A stretch of 64,000 nucleotides of DNA from Paraburkholderia humisilvae (GTDB taxonomy: Bacteria; Pseudomonadota; Gammaproteobacteria; Burkholderiales; Burkholderiaceae). The first letter of the stretch is position 1. The number at the start of each line of letters is the position of its first letter. The notes beneath the pieces were generated by a model. That model did no database searches. It was not told the DNA's origin and worked only from the letters and a program-made list of their open reading frames with translations. The DNA is taken from NCBI RefSeq assembly GCF_902859855.1, contig NZ_CADIKH010000039.1:1-64000 (forward strand). The letters run 5' to 3'. Shown here piece after piece: positions 42,213-50,808 of the stretch. The translations under genes were made by a program, and so were the position numbers.

Positions 42213-43418
42213 ATGCAAAACGACTCGAAAGACGGTGTCGCTCGTCGCGACTTCATCAAGACGGCGGTTGCGATGGTCGGCGCGACCTCCGCGCTGATCG
42301 CACAAGGCGGGACCGCAAATGCGCAGGGCACCAATGCGCCAACCGCTGGCGCACCCACTGGCGGTCAAAAAGGAACGGTCTACACCGGCGACGTGATTCA
42401 GGGAAAGAAGGTCATTAGCGCGCTCGATGTCGACGACCTGGAACGCGGCAAGAAGCACCTGCTCTATTTCCAGGGCGTGCAAATGCCGACCGGGCAGCAT
42501 TGGTATGTGACGGTGATCGTCGTCCGCGGGGCGAAGCCGGGCAAGCGCGTCGCGCTGATCAGCGGCGTACATGGCGACGAGATGAGTCCCGTGCATACGA
42601 TACAAACCGTGATCAGCCAGCTCGATCCGGCGCAGATGTCGGGCACGGTGCTGGCGGTTCTCGACGTATCGCGCCCTGCGCTCGAAGCCATGGAACGCCG
42701 ATGGCCCAATTCGGGACGAGGCATCGACCTGATCGACATCAACCGCGAATGGCCGGGCAATGAGAATGGCCCAAGCGCGCCGAGCCGGCATGCGGGACTG
42801 CTGTTCAACCGGCTGCTGCGGCCGAACGCCGACTATGCCATCGATTTTCACACCGGCACAACCGGTATGGACCTGACCTCGTTCAATCTGGCCAGAATGG
42901 AACTGCCCGAGCCGCGGGCGATGGCGGAACTCTATCCGATCGCACAGATCTTCGATAACCCCGCGTATCCCACACTGCTCGCGAATGCGTTTATCAATGT
43001 GGGGATTCCGGCGATCACGCCCGAGATCGGCGCTGCCCGGGTCTTCGATTTCGACATGATCCCGTTGTTCGTCGAGGGCACGATGAATGTACTCAAGCGC
43101 TATAGCGTGATTCCCGGGCCAATGGGACGCACCGGGCGAGATGTCGGCATCTACGTCGGCAATAGCGCCCACACGATCATGACGACGCATGGCGGATTCG
43201 TCGAACTGCTGGTCAAGCTGAACGACAAGGTCAAGGTGGGACAAAAAGTGGCGATCCAGCGCAATACCTTTGGCGAGGTAGTCGCCGAGTATACGGCCGA
43301 GGTTGCGGGCGAGGTGACAGGACGCCGGAACGATGCGACGGCGGAACCTCGCATTCCGCTCATGATGATTCTTTATCAGAGTCCGGCTAAGGAAAACCCG
43401 GAGGACTACTCTGAGTAA
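42213..43418 (+). CDS. Tat-exported succinylglutamate desuccinylase/aspartoacylase-family protein
   Basis: This 401-residue protein has a Tat signal (ARRDFIKTAV at residues 10-19, cleavage region after residue 38) and an AstE/AspA M14-like zinc hydrolase domain. Metal-binding signatures are visible as GVHGDEMSP (H and E ligands) and the IDFHTGTTGMD segment. The lysozyme-like or acylase substrate is unknown; the family cleaves acyl-amino acids such as N-acetylaspartate. It lies after a terminator behind the molybdenum hydroxylase genes, so it is expressed from its own promoter. Export to the periplasm is unusual for an enzyme of amino-acid catabolism. Confidence 0.85.
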   Translation: MQNDSKDGVARRDFIKTAVAMVGATSALIAQGGTANAQGTNAPTAGAPTGGQKGTVYTGDVIQGKKVISALDVDDLERGKKHLLYFQGVQMPTGQHWYVTVIVVRGAKPGKRVALISGVHGDEMSPVHTIQTVISQLDPAQMSGTVLAVLDVSRPALEAMERRWPNSGRGIDLIDINREWPGNENGPSAPSRHAGLLFNRLLRPNADYAIDFHTGTTGMDLTSFNLARMELPEPRAMAELYPIAQIFDNPAYPTLLANAFINVGIPAITPEIGAARVFDFDMIPLFVEGTMNVLKRYSVIPGPMGRTGRDVGIYVGNSAHTIMTTHGGFVELLVKLNDKVKVGQKVAIQRNTFGEVVAEYTAEVAGEVTGRRNDATAEPRIPLMMILYQSPAKENPEDYSE

Positions 43419-43526
43419 CGTCGGTGACTGGGGAGCGAGCGTTTGCGGGCTGGCCGTCGTCGCGTTTCAGGCGGCTCATCCTGACGTGCCGGTGTAATTC
43501 CGCCTCGAGCAGCGGATAACGGATTG

Positions 43527-44348
43527 TCAGGCCTTCTCTCGCAACCCCAACGTTTGGGTGTCCGACGGAGGAAAAAAGCTTGGCATGGCGGCGCTGTTCG
43601 TTTCGAAGATGTTCATTTGCAGGACCCCATACATCGTTCTTCCCGACGAAGTCACAAAATGCGACGTTCCGTTCGCCGCTGCCCGAACGCTTCGCATAAA
43701 GTCCAGGAATCCGGCAGCACTGCTCGGGTCCTGCGCGAGGTTCAGCTTCTCGCCATCTGTTGCGCGGTACGTGCCATCCGTCATAAGGGATGACTGTGCG
43801 TCTGATCCCAGGCCTCTGAATAACGCCATAAAGCCGGTCAACCCGTCGGCCTGCTGATTGACTGCGTCGAGATCGGATTGTGCAAGCGGCGTACCGTCTG
43901 CCTCGGCCCATGTCGCATATCCCGACACCGCATCGTCATGAAACGACTGCACGGCGTGAACCAGCGACGCATTGCTGTTCAACTGCGCCTGTAGCCATGT
44001 CCTGTCGCCCGTGCTCATCGATGTTGACGTGACCCGAATGCTTCCGTTATCCGATTCAAAGTCAAAATGTGCGTTAGCGAGATCAGGGCGTTCCCGCATA
44101 AGCGACTGCATTGTCGGGACGAGTGCGTTAGCAATGTTCTGCGCATCAGCGCCCATTTTCAATGGCGCACCCAGTGCCTTCAGGTATTTGTCGATACGTG
44201 TAGGGTCATTTAAGTCTATGGCTGCAATGTCGACGTGCGAATCGGATGCCGTCGAAGCGGACCGCTTTTGCACTAACGCGGTAGATGCGAGCGTGGCGTC
44301 GGATGTGATCGACGTCGCCATGCTCGATGAATTGATGGATAGACTCAT
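43527..44348 (-). CDS. Hypothetical Ser/Thr-rich protein
   Basis: I do not recognise this 273-residue protein. It begins with a Ser/Thr/Ala-rich, charge-poor stretch of about 45 residues (SLSINSSSMATSITSDATL and following) without a hydrophobic signal peptide, as in many secreted virulence-related proteins. The rest is mostly helical and acidic, with Ser/Asn/Asp-rich turns, and contains the segment TGFMALFRGLGSDAQSSLMTDG. A GGAGG ribosome binding site precedes the ATG, so it is a real gene. It could be an effector or extracellular protein, which is weak inference from composition. It lies alone between an AstE-like gene and the phosphonate-type transporter. Confidence 0.65.
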   Translation of the reverse strand: MSLSINSSSMATSITSDATLASTALVQKRSASTASDSHVDIAAIDLNDPTRIDKYLKALGAPLKMGADAQNIANALVPTMQSLMRERPDLANAHFDFESDNGSIRVTSTSMSTGDRTWLQAQLNSNASLVHAVQSFHDDAVSGYATWAEADGTPLAQSDLDAVNQQADGLTGFMALFRGLGSDAQSSLMTDGTYRATDGEKLNLAQDPSSAAGFLDFMRSVRAAANGTSHFVTSSGRTMYGVLQMNIFETNSAAMPSFFPPSDTQTLGLREKA

Positions 44349-44483
44349 TTCGCCTCCGGTTTTCGCTTGCAACCGTATTACGGCGATTTCTTACAAAACT
44401 TTAAGCCCTCGGGGCTATAGCTGAAAGCGACGCACACCTTCTGCCCGCTTCCCCAGGCACAGATGCCTGATCAACAGGATGCG

Positions 44484-45140
44484 TCAAGCGCCGTATTTAT
44501 CCGCGAATTCGACCGCGGTGAGTGTGCGAAAGTCAGCTAGCGCCCCGTCGATTTGCTCGTGCGTCCAGTCCCACCACGCGATCTGCTGCATTCGCTGCGC
44601 AGTGCGCTCGTCGACGCGAAAGCGCAGCACGCGCGCCGGCACGCCGACGACAATCGCGTACGGCGGCACATCTTTGGTCACCACCGCGCCCGAACCGACC
44701 GCCGCACCCGTGCCAATCCTGACGCCGGGCATCACGATCGAGTTATGCCCAAGCCAAACATCGTGACCGATCTCGACGTCATCTTCCGCTCGCCATTGAA
44801 AAATACTGGCATCGTCGTCAAGCGCAAACCCGTAGGATCGCGAACGATACGTGAAGTGATGACTGGTCGCTCGCCACGTCGGATGATTGGACGGATTGAT
44901 ACGCGCGCCGGTGGCAATATTGACGAACTTGCCGATGCGCGCATGAGCGATCTGATTGTCGCCCATCGCGTAACCGTAGTCGCCGATCACCGATTCCGCG
45001 ACGAGGCTGCGCGGGCCGAGGTACGTGTAGCGACCGAACTCGCTCGCACGCACAAAGGACGTCGGATGGATCTGCGGGTTTTCGGACAGCGTATTGCCCA
45101 GCGTCCATGGATCGGCAGGGACGCCGTGATTGATCAACAT
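44484..45140 (-). CDS. Hexapeptide-repeat O-acetyltransferase, phosphonate-metabolism type
   Basis: This 218-residue protein is a left-handed beta-helix acyltransferase (CatB-related, transferase hexapeptide family). Hexapeptide strands span about residues 25-150, with the catalytic-type region GKFVNIATGARINPSNHPTWR and DVWLGHNSIVMPGVRIGTGAAVGSGAVVTKD, then a C-terminal helix (WWDWTHEQI). The sequence resembles the phosphonate-operon family TIGR03308. It is the fourth gene of a phnD-C-E-like operon, which points to acetylation of a phosphonate or its amine during uptake or detoxification. No C-P lyase genes are present in the window. Confidence 0.82.
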   Translation of the reverse strand: MLINHGVPADPWTLGNTLSENPQIHPTSFVRASEFGRYTYLGPRSLVAESVIGDYGYAMGDNQIAHARIGKFVNIATGARINPSNHPTWRATSHHFTYRSRSYGFALDDDASIFQWRAEDDVEIGHDVWLGHNSIVMPGVRIGTGAAVGSGAVVTKDVPPYAIVVGVPARVLRFRVDERTAQRMQQIAWWDWTHEQIDGALADFRTLTAVEFADKYGA

Positions 45141-45188
45141 AAGAAAGTTCGAGTCGACGTTAAACGCACAAGCCGCCGCGCATCGACA

Positions 45189-45989
45189 TCACGTCACGCG
45201 GCTGCGCAGAAACGCGGACACGCGTTCGGCGCATGCAACCAGGACGAACGTAGCAATCAGCAGATACGACACCGTCTGGTACTGAAACAGATTCATCGCC
45301 GTCAACAACTGGAAGCCGATCCCGCCCGCGCCGACAAAACCCAGTACGAGCGACGAGCGCAGATTCTCATCGAACCGGAACAAGCCAATGCCGAGCAGCG
45401 ACGGCAACACGCCGGGCACCACCGCATGCGTCAGCACCTGCAGACGGCTTGCGCCGGTCAAAGTCAGCGCTTCGACCGGGCCCATGTCCATGTCTTCGAT
45501 CACTTCCGCGAAGAGGCGGCCCAACATCCCGACCGAATGGACGGACAACGCCAGCGCGCCTGGAAACGGTCCGAGTCCGACAGCGGTGACGAACAACAGC
45601 GCCCATACCAGATCGGGAACCGCGCGGGTGACGCCGATAATCGCACGCGACGCATGATACAAAGGCTTCGCCGGCGTAATATTCGCGGCCGCGAGAATGG
45701 CCAGCGGGAACGCGAGCATCACACCGAATACCGTGCCGAAAATGGCCAGATCGATGGTTTCGAGCACCGGCCGAAGGTTCGGGATGAACTGGTCGAAGGC
45801 CGGCGGCATCGCGCGCGAAATGATGTCGGCCATCCCGTGTGCGCCCGTCAACAGATCCTGCGGACGGGCCTGAACCACGATCCACGCCTGCACGAATAGC
45901 GCGAGGGCAACCACAACCACGCATAGTGTCCAGAATGTGCGCGCCGTAGGCGAACCCGTGGGCGCACGCATCTCCAGTGCCTTGTTCAT
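45189..45989 (-). CDS. phnE: Phosphonate-type ABC transporter permease (PhnE-like)
   Basis: This 266-residue integral membrane protein has about six hydrophobic helices, starting with FWTLCVVVVALALFVQAWIVV, and the ABC-permease EAA loop EALTLTGASRLQVLTHAVVPGVLP. It matches PhnE, the membrane channel of phosphonate or phosphite uptake. The ATG overlaps the PhnC stop codon by four bases (ATGA), so it is translated with the ATP-binding subunit. The downstream acyltransferase gene begins 48 bases later. Confidence 0.88.
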   Translation of the reverse strand: MNKALEMRAPTGSPTARTFWTLCVVVVALALFVQAWIVVQARPQDLLTGAHGMADIISRAMPPAFDQFIPNLRPVLETIDLAIFGTVFGVMLAFPLAILAAANITPAKPLYHASRAIIGVTRAVPDLVWALLFVTAVGLGPFPGALALSVHSVGMLGRLFAEVIEDMDMGPVEALTLTGASRLQVLTHAVVPGVLPSLLGIGLFRFDENLRSSLVLGFVGAGGIGFQLLTAMNLFQYQTVSYLLIATFVLVACAERVSAFLRSRVT

Positions 45990-46846
45990 GATGCGTCGCC
46001 CACGTAGAGGCGCGCAATCTGCGCACTGGGAACCTCCGAGGCGTGCCGGTCGAAGTCCAGTTCGCCCTTGCGCAGGCCGACCAGGCGATCGGCGTAACGC
46101 GCAGCGAGCTCCGGCTGGTGCAGCACGCATACGACGGCAAGGCCGTCTTCCGTGGCAAGGCGGCGCAGCAGCCGCATCACTTCATCGGCCGCTTCCGGAT
46201 CGAGGCTTGCGACGGGTTCATCAGCGAGCAGCACGTGCGGACGCTGCACCAGGGCGCGCGCCACCGCAACGCGTTGCGCCTGTCCGCCGGACAAGGTGCT
46301 CGCGCGTTGTCCAGCCAGATGCAGCAGGCCGACTTCTTCAAGGCAGGCGCGCGACGTTTCGATTTCGTCGCGTGGCAGCCGCCCCAACGCGGTCGCCAGC
46401 GTCCGGTGCCGGCCGAGCGCGCCGCAGCAGACATTCGCGAGCACACTACGCCGCTTGACCAGATTCGCATTCTGCGAAATCAGCGCAAGCGGCAGTCGCG
46501 CTTGCCGCAACGCGTTGCCCGATAGCGCAGCCAGGTCACAACCCGCGACCTCGACCGACCCGGCGGTTGGCCGGTTCAATCCAACCACGCACTTCATGAG
46601 GGTCGACTTGCCGCTGCCATTGCTGCCCAGCACGACCACCATTTCGCCCGCTTTGACGGACAGGTTGAAATCGCGCAACGCCGTATGGCCATTGCCATAG
46701 CGCATCGTCAGGTTGCGCACGGCGAGCTTCACGCCGGAAGCCCGCGCGTCGCGCGACGCGGTGACACGTGCACCGGACCCATCGGACCCGAATGCGGCCG
46801 ACGGGTCCAGCGAGATATTGCCAGTGGTACTCGACAAGGTGTTCAA
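45986..46846 (-). CDS. phnC: Phosphonate-type ABC transporter ATP-binding protein (PhnC-like)
   Basis: This 286-residue ATPase has Walker A GSNGSGKST at residues 74-82, the Q-loop region, the signature LSGGQAQR and Walker B VLLADEP with the catalytic Glu. The sequence matches PhnC of phosphonate import. An extra N-terminal stretch of nearly 40 residues, rich in Ser/Ala/Gly, precedes the ATPase core, longer than usual for PhnC, and its function is unclear. The ATG overlaps the stop codon of the binding-protein gene by four bases. It forms the first three genes of a four-gene operon with phnD and phnE. Confidence 0.9.
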   Translation of the reverse strand: MNTLSSTTGNISLDPSAAFGSDGSGARVTASRDARASGVKLAVRNLTMRYGNGHTALRDFNLSVKAGEMVVVLGSNGSGKSTLMKCVVGLNRPTAGSVEVAGCDLAALSGNALRQARLPLALISQNANLVKRRSVLANVCCGALGRHRTLATALGRLPRDEIETSRACLEEVGLLHLAGQRASTLSGGQAQRVAVARALVQRPHVLLADEPVASLDPEAADEVMRLLRRLATEDGLAVVCVLHQPELAARYADRLVGLRKGELDFDRHASEVPSAQIARLYVGDAS

Positions 46847-47742
46847 AGCTTTGCCAGATCGATATGAAGCGTTGAGACAAGGTCGCGAATCTGGTTGTAC
46901 GCGGAATCCGATTGCGGCACCGTGCGCAGTTCCGGATTCTGGTTCGCCGCGAGGAATTTCTGATCGGCTTCCGGCAACTGACGAAGATCAAGCGAACTCA
47001 GCACACTCGTCAGACGGGCCTTGAAATCCGCGGGCAAATCGCCGCGCACAGCGAGCGGGTCGATAGGAATCGGGTCCGATTTCCACAGCGTCACGTAAGC
47101 CGCGGAATCGTATTCGTTGTGCAGCTTCGCGCTCGCGATTTCCTCGCTGTTAAGCTCACCGGCCTCGACCTTATGGTTGCGCAGCGCTTCGAACGACGCC
47201 GTGTGACTGCCCGCATAAATGGCCTTGATGCCCTTATCGGGGTCGATGCCGTTCTTGCTCAGACCGTAAGCGGGAAACAGATGCCCGGAGGTGGAAGCCG
47301 CATCGGCGTACGCAAACGAATGACCACTCGTATCGGCCAGCGTCTTGATGCCCGAACCCGGCCACGTCACGATTGACGCGTAGTAGGTGGCCGGCTTGCC
47401 CTGCTCGCCCGCGAACGTCGCCACCGCTTCGGCATGCGCGACCTGGTGCGCAAGAACATAGCCAAGCGGGCCGAATTCGCCGAATTCCAGTTTGTTGTTA
47501 CGCATCGCTTCGATCTCGGCGTTATAGCTGGTCGCGACATAAAGCTGCACCGTGCAGCCGAGCTTGTCGCCGATCAGCTTCGCGAGATCCGTATAGACCG
47601 GCAACATCCGCTGCGCCGATTCGTATGGCTCGACCCCGAAGCGCACCACGCCGTCGTTCGGGCAGGTACCGGCCGCATGTGCCACACCGGAGAAAAGCCC
47701 CGCTAGAACGGTCGCGGCAGCCAGAACCTTCAATACCTTCAT
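46843..47742 (-). CDS. phnD: Phosphonate-type ABC transporter substrate-binding protein (PhnD-like)
   Basis: This 299-residue periplasmic binding protein has a cleavable signal peptide of about 24 residues (LAAATVLAGLFSGVAHA) and a PhnD-like core with VRFGVEPYESAQRMLPVYTDLAKLIGDKLGCTV and GEFGPLGYVLAHQ segments. It captures a phosphonate, phosphite or phosphate-like anion for the permease encoded downstream. The operon is D-C-E-acyltransferase. It lies divergent from an aminotransferase gene across a gap of about 660 bases. The substrate is unknown. Confidence 0.9.
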   Translation of the reverse strand: MKVLKVLAAATVLAGLFSGVAHAAGTCPNDGVVRFGVEPYESAQRMLPVYTDLAKLIGDKLGCTVQLYVATSYNAEIEAMRNNKLEFGEFGPLGYVLAHQVAHAEAVATFAGEQGKPATYYASIVTWPGSGIKTLADTSGHSFAYADAASTSGHLFPAYGLSKNGIDPDKGIKAIYAGSHTASFEALRNHKVEAGELNSEEIASAKLHNEYDSAAYVTLWKSDPIPIDPLAVRGDLPADFKARLTSVLSSLDLRQLPEADQKFLAANQNPELRTVPQSDSAYNQIRDLVSTLHIDLAKL

Positions 47743-48405
47743 ATCTTCCTCACATTCACATTAATCGCGCCGATCGATACTCGCGGCGGTTTCTGGTCCT
47801 GCTCAACGCTGATGTGACACATCGATGAACTTATACGGACGTCTAGACGACTGTCATTGTCACAAACATCGCTTCTCCGTCGAGACACGGTGCTCGTTGA
47901 CCGGTGAGTATTTTGAGCAGGGAGGAATGACAGCGCCATGACAACAGCCGAAAACATCGACGTCAATGCGGAGCGTCTGCGTGGTGAACGATTTTCGTCA
48001 ATGTCGCGTAACTGAAATCGCCCTTATTTGAAGCCTGAATGTAAGTGAATTTTCGAAGTTCGCGACAACGTCCTGAAGCAGGCTTTTCGCCATGAGGCGC
48101 AAGAAAAAGTGCTGTTTCGTATGAGTGTTGCCGTAGCGTGCAAGTGTCTATTACGATACGTCATCCGAAGTAACGAGTGTGCCAGTCACGAAGAACGGCG
48201 CTGTAGAACACCTATACCGTAATCTGATGTCGCGATCAGTATATGTTATTCGACTCGCCATCACAGCGACTCTTAATATCGAACGCAGTCACGCTGTGCA
48301 GCGAAATTCTCGAATTCTCAACAACAAATGAGGATACAAACGATCGGGTTTCGCCAGCGTAAGTCAATCGATGGCCCGTATGCCACCCCGATGGTGAATG
48401 TCCGA
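47743..48405. other. Divergent promoter region of the phnD operon and the aminotransferase
   Basis: About 660 bases separate two divergent genes. The region is AT-richer than coding DNA. A CTGTCAT half-site at 47851-47857 resembles a Pho-box element, but the second half is only partial (CAAACAT). No other recognisable operator, RNA gene or reading frame was found. Confidence 0.35.
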
Positions 48406-49617
48406 ATGAGCAATTCAGTTTCAAACGTATCGCCAATTCCTGAAGCCCGCGCCACAGTACAGTCGTTGCGTTCCTCGCAGATTCGCGAGGTGGCCAATGC
48501 CGGCATCGGCTTACCCAATGTTCTGCCATTCTGGTTCGGGGAATCCGATCGCGTGACACCTTCGTTCATCCGGGACGCGGCGATGGCGGCTTTGGCTGAT
48601 GGCGCAACGTTCTACACACACAATCTTGGCATCGAGCCGCTGCGCGCAGCGCTTGCCCGTTACGTGAGCGGACTGCATGGCGCGACGGCGCTGGATCATG
48701 TCGCGGTAACCAGCGCAGGCGTGAACGCGCTGATGCTGGCCACTCAGTTGATCGTGGAGGCAGGTGACCGCGTCGTCGAAGTCACACCACTATGGCCCAA
48801 TCTCGTCGAGATGCCGAGGATTTTAGGCGCGCATGTGGAGACGGTCCCACTACGGTATGGCCGGAACGGCTGGTCGCTCGATCTTGACGAATTGCTCGCC
48901 GCGTTGACGCCCGATACCCGGATGCTGATGGTCAACTCTCCGAACAATCCGACCGGTTGGGTGATGAGTCGCGACGACCAGCGAGCCGTGCTCGATCATT
49001 GCCGCAGACACGGCATCTGGATCATCGCCGATGAAGTGTATGAACGCCTCTACTACGGCGCGGAACTCGCGTTGAACGAGATCGGTTCGCGGGTTGCGCC
49101 GTCGTTTCTCGATCTGGCCGCACGCGACGAACGCGTGATCTGCGTGAACTCGTTTTCGAAGGCATGGCTGATGACGGGTTGGCGGCTCGGCTGGATGATT
49201 GCGCCATCCGCGCTGATGGACGATCTTTGCAAGCTCGTCGAATACAACACATCGTGCGCACCGTCCTTTGTACAGCGTGCGGGAATCGCCGCCGTTGAAC
49301 AGGGCGAAACCCTCATTCGGACTTTAACGCGAGACCTGCACGCGTCACGCGACCATCTTTTGCACGCGCTGTCGCGGATGCCCGACGTTGACGTCAAGGC
49401 GCCCGCGGGTGCGATGTACCTCTTCTTCTCGCTGCCCGGTGCAACCGATAGCCTTGCGTTATGCAAGTCGCTTGTGCGCGACGCCGGTCTTGGTCTCGCG
49501 CCGGGCAGCGCATTCGGTCCAGAAGGTGAAGGCTTCGTACGTTGGTGCTACGCGTGCGACCGAACGCGCCTGAATACGGGACTCGACCGGTTGACGCGTT
49601 TCCTGAAGGCTGGCTAG
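48406..49617 (+). CDS. PLP-dependent aminotransferase (class I/II)
   Basis: This 403-residue protein is a fold-type I aminotransferase. It has the substrate- and cofactor-binding segments TSAGVNALMLATQLI, NSPNNPTGWVMSRDD, the Asp of IIADEVYERLYYG and the Schiff-base Lys in NSFSKAWLMTGWRLGWM. It transfers amino groups between an amino acid and a 2-oxo acid; the substrate pair is not predictable. Start is uncertain because several in-frame ATGs lie close together without a clear ribosome binding site. It is divergent from the phosphonate-type transporter operon, so it may act on an amino-phosphonate or on an amino acid imported in parallel, which is inference. Confidence 0.85.
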   Translation: MSNSVSNVSPIPEARATVQSLRSSQIREVANAGIGLPNVLPFWFGESDRVTPSFIRDAAMAALADGATFYTHNLGIEPLRAALARYVSGLHGATALDHVAVTSAGVNALMLATQLIVEAGDRVVEVTPLWPNLVEMPRILGAHVETVPLRYGRNGWSLDLDELLAALTPDTRMLMVNSPNNPTGWVMSRDDQRAVLDHCRRHGIWIIADEVYERLYYGAELALNEIGSRVAPSFLDLAARDERVICVNSFSKAWLMTGWRLGWMIAPSALMDDLCKLVEYNTSCAPSFVQRAGIAAVEQGETLIRTLTRDLHASRDHLLHALSRMPDVDVKAPAGAMYLFFSLPGATDSLALCKSLVRDAGLGLAPGSAFGPEGEGFVRWCYACDRTRLNTGLDRLTRFLKAG

Positions 49618-49664
49618 GGAAGCGACTCGAAGAACGCCTATTTTTAAAAAAGGAATGCGTGTTC

Positions 49665-49698
49665 GCGGGCTCAGGTCGGAAACCGCCCCCGAGCCCGC
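49665..49698. terminator. Hairpin between converging genes
   Basis: GCGGGCTC and GAGCCCGC pair as an 8-bp perfect stem around an 18-base loop. On the minus strand a T6 run follows 19 bases later at 49645-49650. It lies between the ends of the aminotransferase gene and the converging Pro/Tyr-rich protein gene and is a plausible bidirectional terminator. Confidence 0.45.
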
Positions 49699-49724
49699 AC
49701 CGTTCACACCGTCCGCGCCGTCCG

Positions 49725-50468
49725 CTATTGCCAGACCTGGTAAATCATCGGCCCCGCGCTGTACGGGCGAGGATATGACCCGGCCCAGTATCCCCCCCGG
49801 TAAACCGGATAAGGGCTGGCGACCGCGATCACCGGCTGCACCATCGGCGGTGCCGCATATTCCATCTCCTGCGGATACACAGGAACGTACGGCATCGCAC
49901 GCACGGGCGGCGGCGGCGGCGCATAGGCCTGTTGCACATAGACCGGCTGTTGATACGCTACCGGAGCGTTGCTGTAAGCCGGCGCTTGCGCATAAACGGG
50001 CTGTGCCTGATAGCGCGCCGGGGGTGGCGCGTATCCCGGTTGCGCAACGGCCTGGGCCCGGGCCTGTGCCGGCAAAGCGCGTTGCGTGACCGGCGGTTGC
50101 GGAACCGGCGTCTGCGACGCCTCATCGTCTTCGTCGTCGGGCATGCCCGGCGGCAGCGGCGGCACATCGTGCGCTTTGACCGGCGTCGCCGCCGGACGCT
50201 TCAACTGATCCCGCAACGACGCGTACGTCTCGGCGTCCTCCTTCGCCCGCGCGTTATAGCCGTTGTGATACGCATCGCTCAGGTCCTTCTGACGGGCCTG
50301 GTTTTCCTCATCGGCCGTCATGCGTTCTTCGCCGGGGTCGAGCGACACATCCGATCCGCCATGGTCATAAGCGGACTTTGGGCCGTCGGCCCATGCTGGA
50401 ATGGATTGCAACGATGGCACCACGACCACCGAAGCAACCGCAATCCCTAACAACGATTTAATTCTCAT
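49725..50468 (-). CDS. Pro/Tyr-rich exported protein of unknown function
   Basis: This 247-residue protein has a signal peptide of about 27 residues (ending in IPAWA), an acidic helical middle (ADEENQARQKDLSDAYHNG), and a low-complexity C-terminal half rich in Pro, Tyr, Ala, Gln and Val (QPVYAQAPAYSNAPVAYQQP and similar). The Tyr/Pro repeats suggest a surface or outer-membrane-associated protein. I recognise no domain. AGGTGA before the ATG supports this start. It lies between the aminotransferase gene and the DUF445 gene with a promoter-sized gap, so it is probably monocistronic. Confidence 0.75.
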   Translation of the reverse strand: MRIKSLLGIAVASVVVVPSLQSIPAWADGPKSAYDHGGSDVSLDPGEERMTADEENQARQKDLSDAYHNGYNARAKEDAETYASLRDQLKRPAATPVKAHDVPPLPPGMPDDEDDEASQTPVPQPPVTQRALPAQARAQAVAQPGYAPPPARYQAQPVYAQAPAYSNAPVAYQQPVYVQQAYAPPPPPVRAMPYVPVYPQEMEYAAPPMVQPVIAVASPYPVYRGGYWAGSYPRPYSAGPMIYQVWQ

Positions 50469-50808
50469 GGTTTCACCTCGCAGCTAGAGAGATACAAAGG
50501 GAAATGCCAGAGCGATCGTCTGGTGGACCGCGTGCCGACACGCAACCTTGTGCGTCGCACCAGAAGGTATCGTCCTCGTGGCTGCGCAGCGCTCTCGGGT
50601 AGTCCGATCTCTTGAGCATTTCACGGTCTCTCTAGCGACGGTGCGATCCGGCCAATTCAATGACGCCGATCACAGGCCGTTTGCCAATCGCGCCTGGCGG
50701 AATTCGCGGTGCCACGCGGCACGACATATTCCGCCATTAGCGATGAGGCTATTCAATTCTCGTTTTGCGTCTTCTCTTTCTCGGATAAAGCCGCGGACGC
50801 GAAATCAC
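50469..50808. other. Intergenic gap between the Pro/Tyr-rich gene and the frameshifted DUF445 gene
   Basis: This gap of about 340 bases lies upstream of the Pro/Tyr-rich gene and after the DUF445 stop. It contains only short unconvincing frames. If the DUF445 frameshift is repaired, its stop moves to 50972 and the gap widens to about 500 bases. The promoter of the Pro/Tyr-rich gene should be here, but no clear element was seen. Confidence 0.4.

Noticed and set aside
47851..47869. CTGTCAT half-site as a Pho box upstream of the phnD operon
   Set aside because: Only one half matches; the second half is CAAACAT with poor agreement, so regulation by PhoB is not supported.
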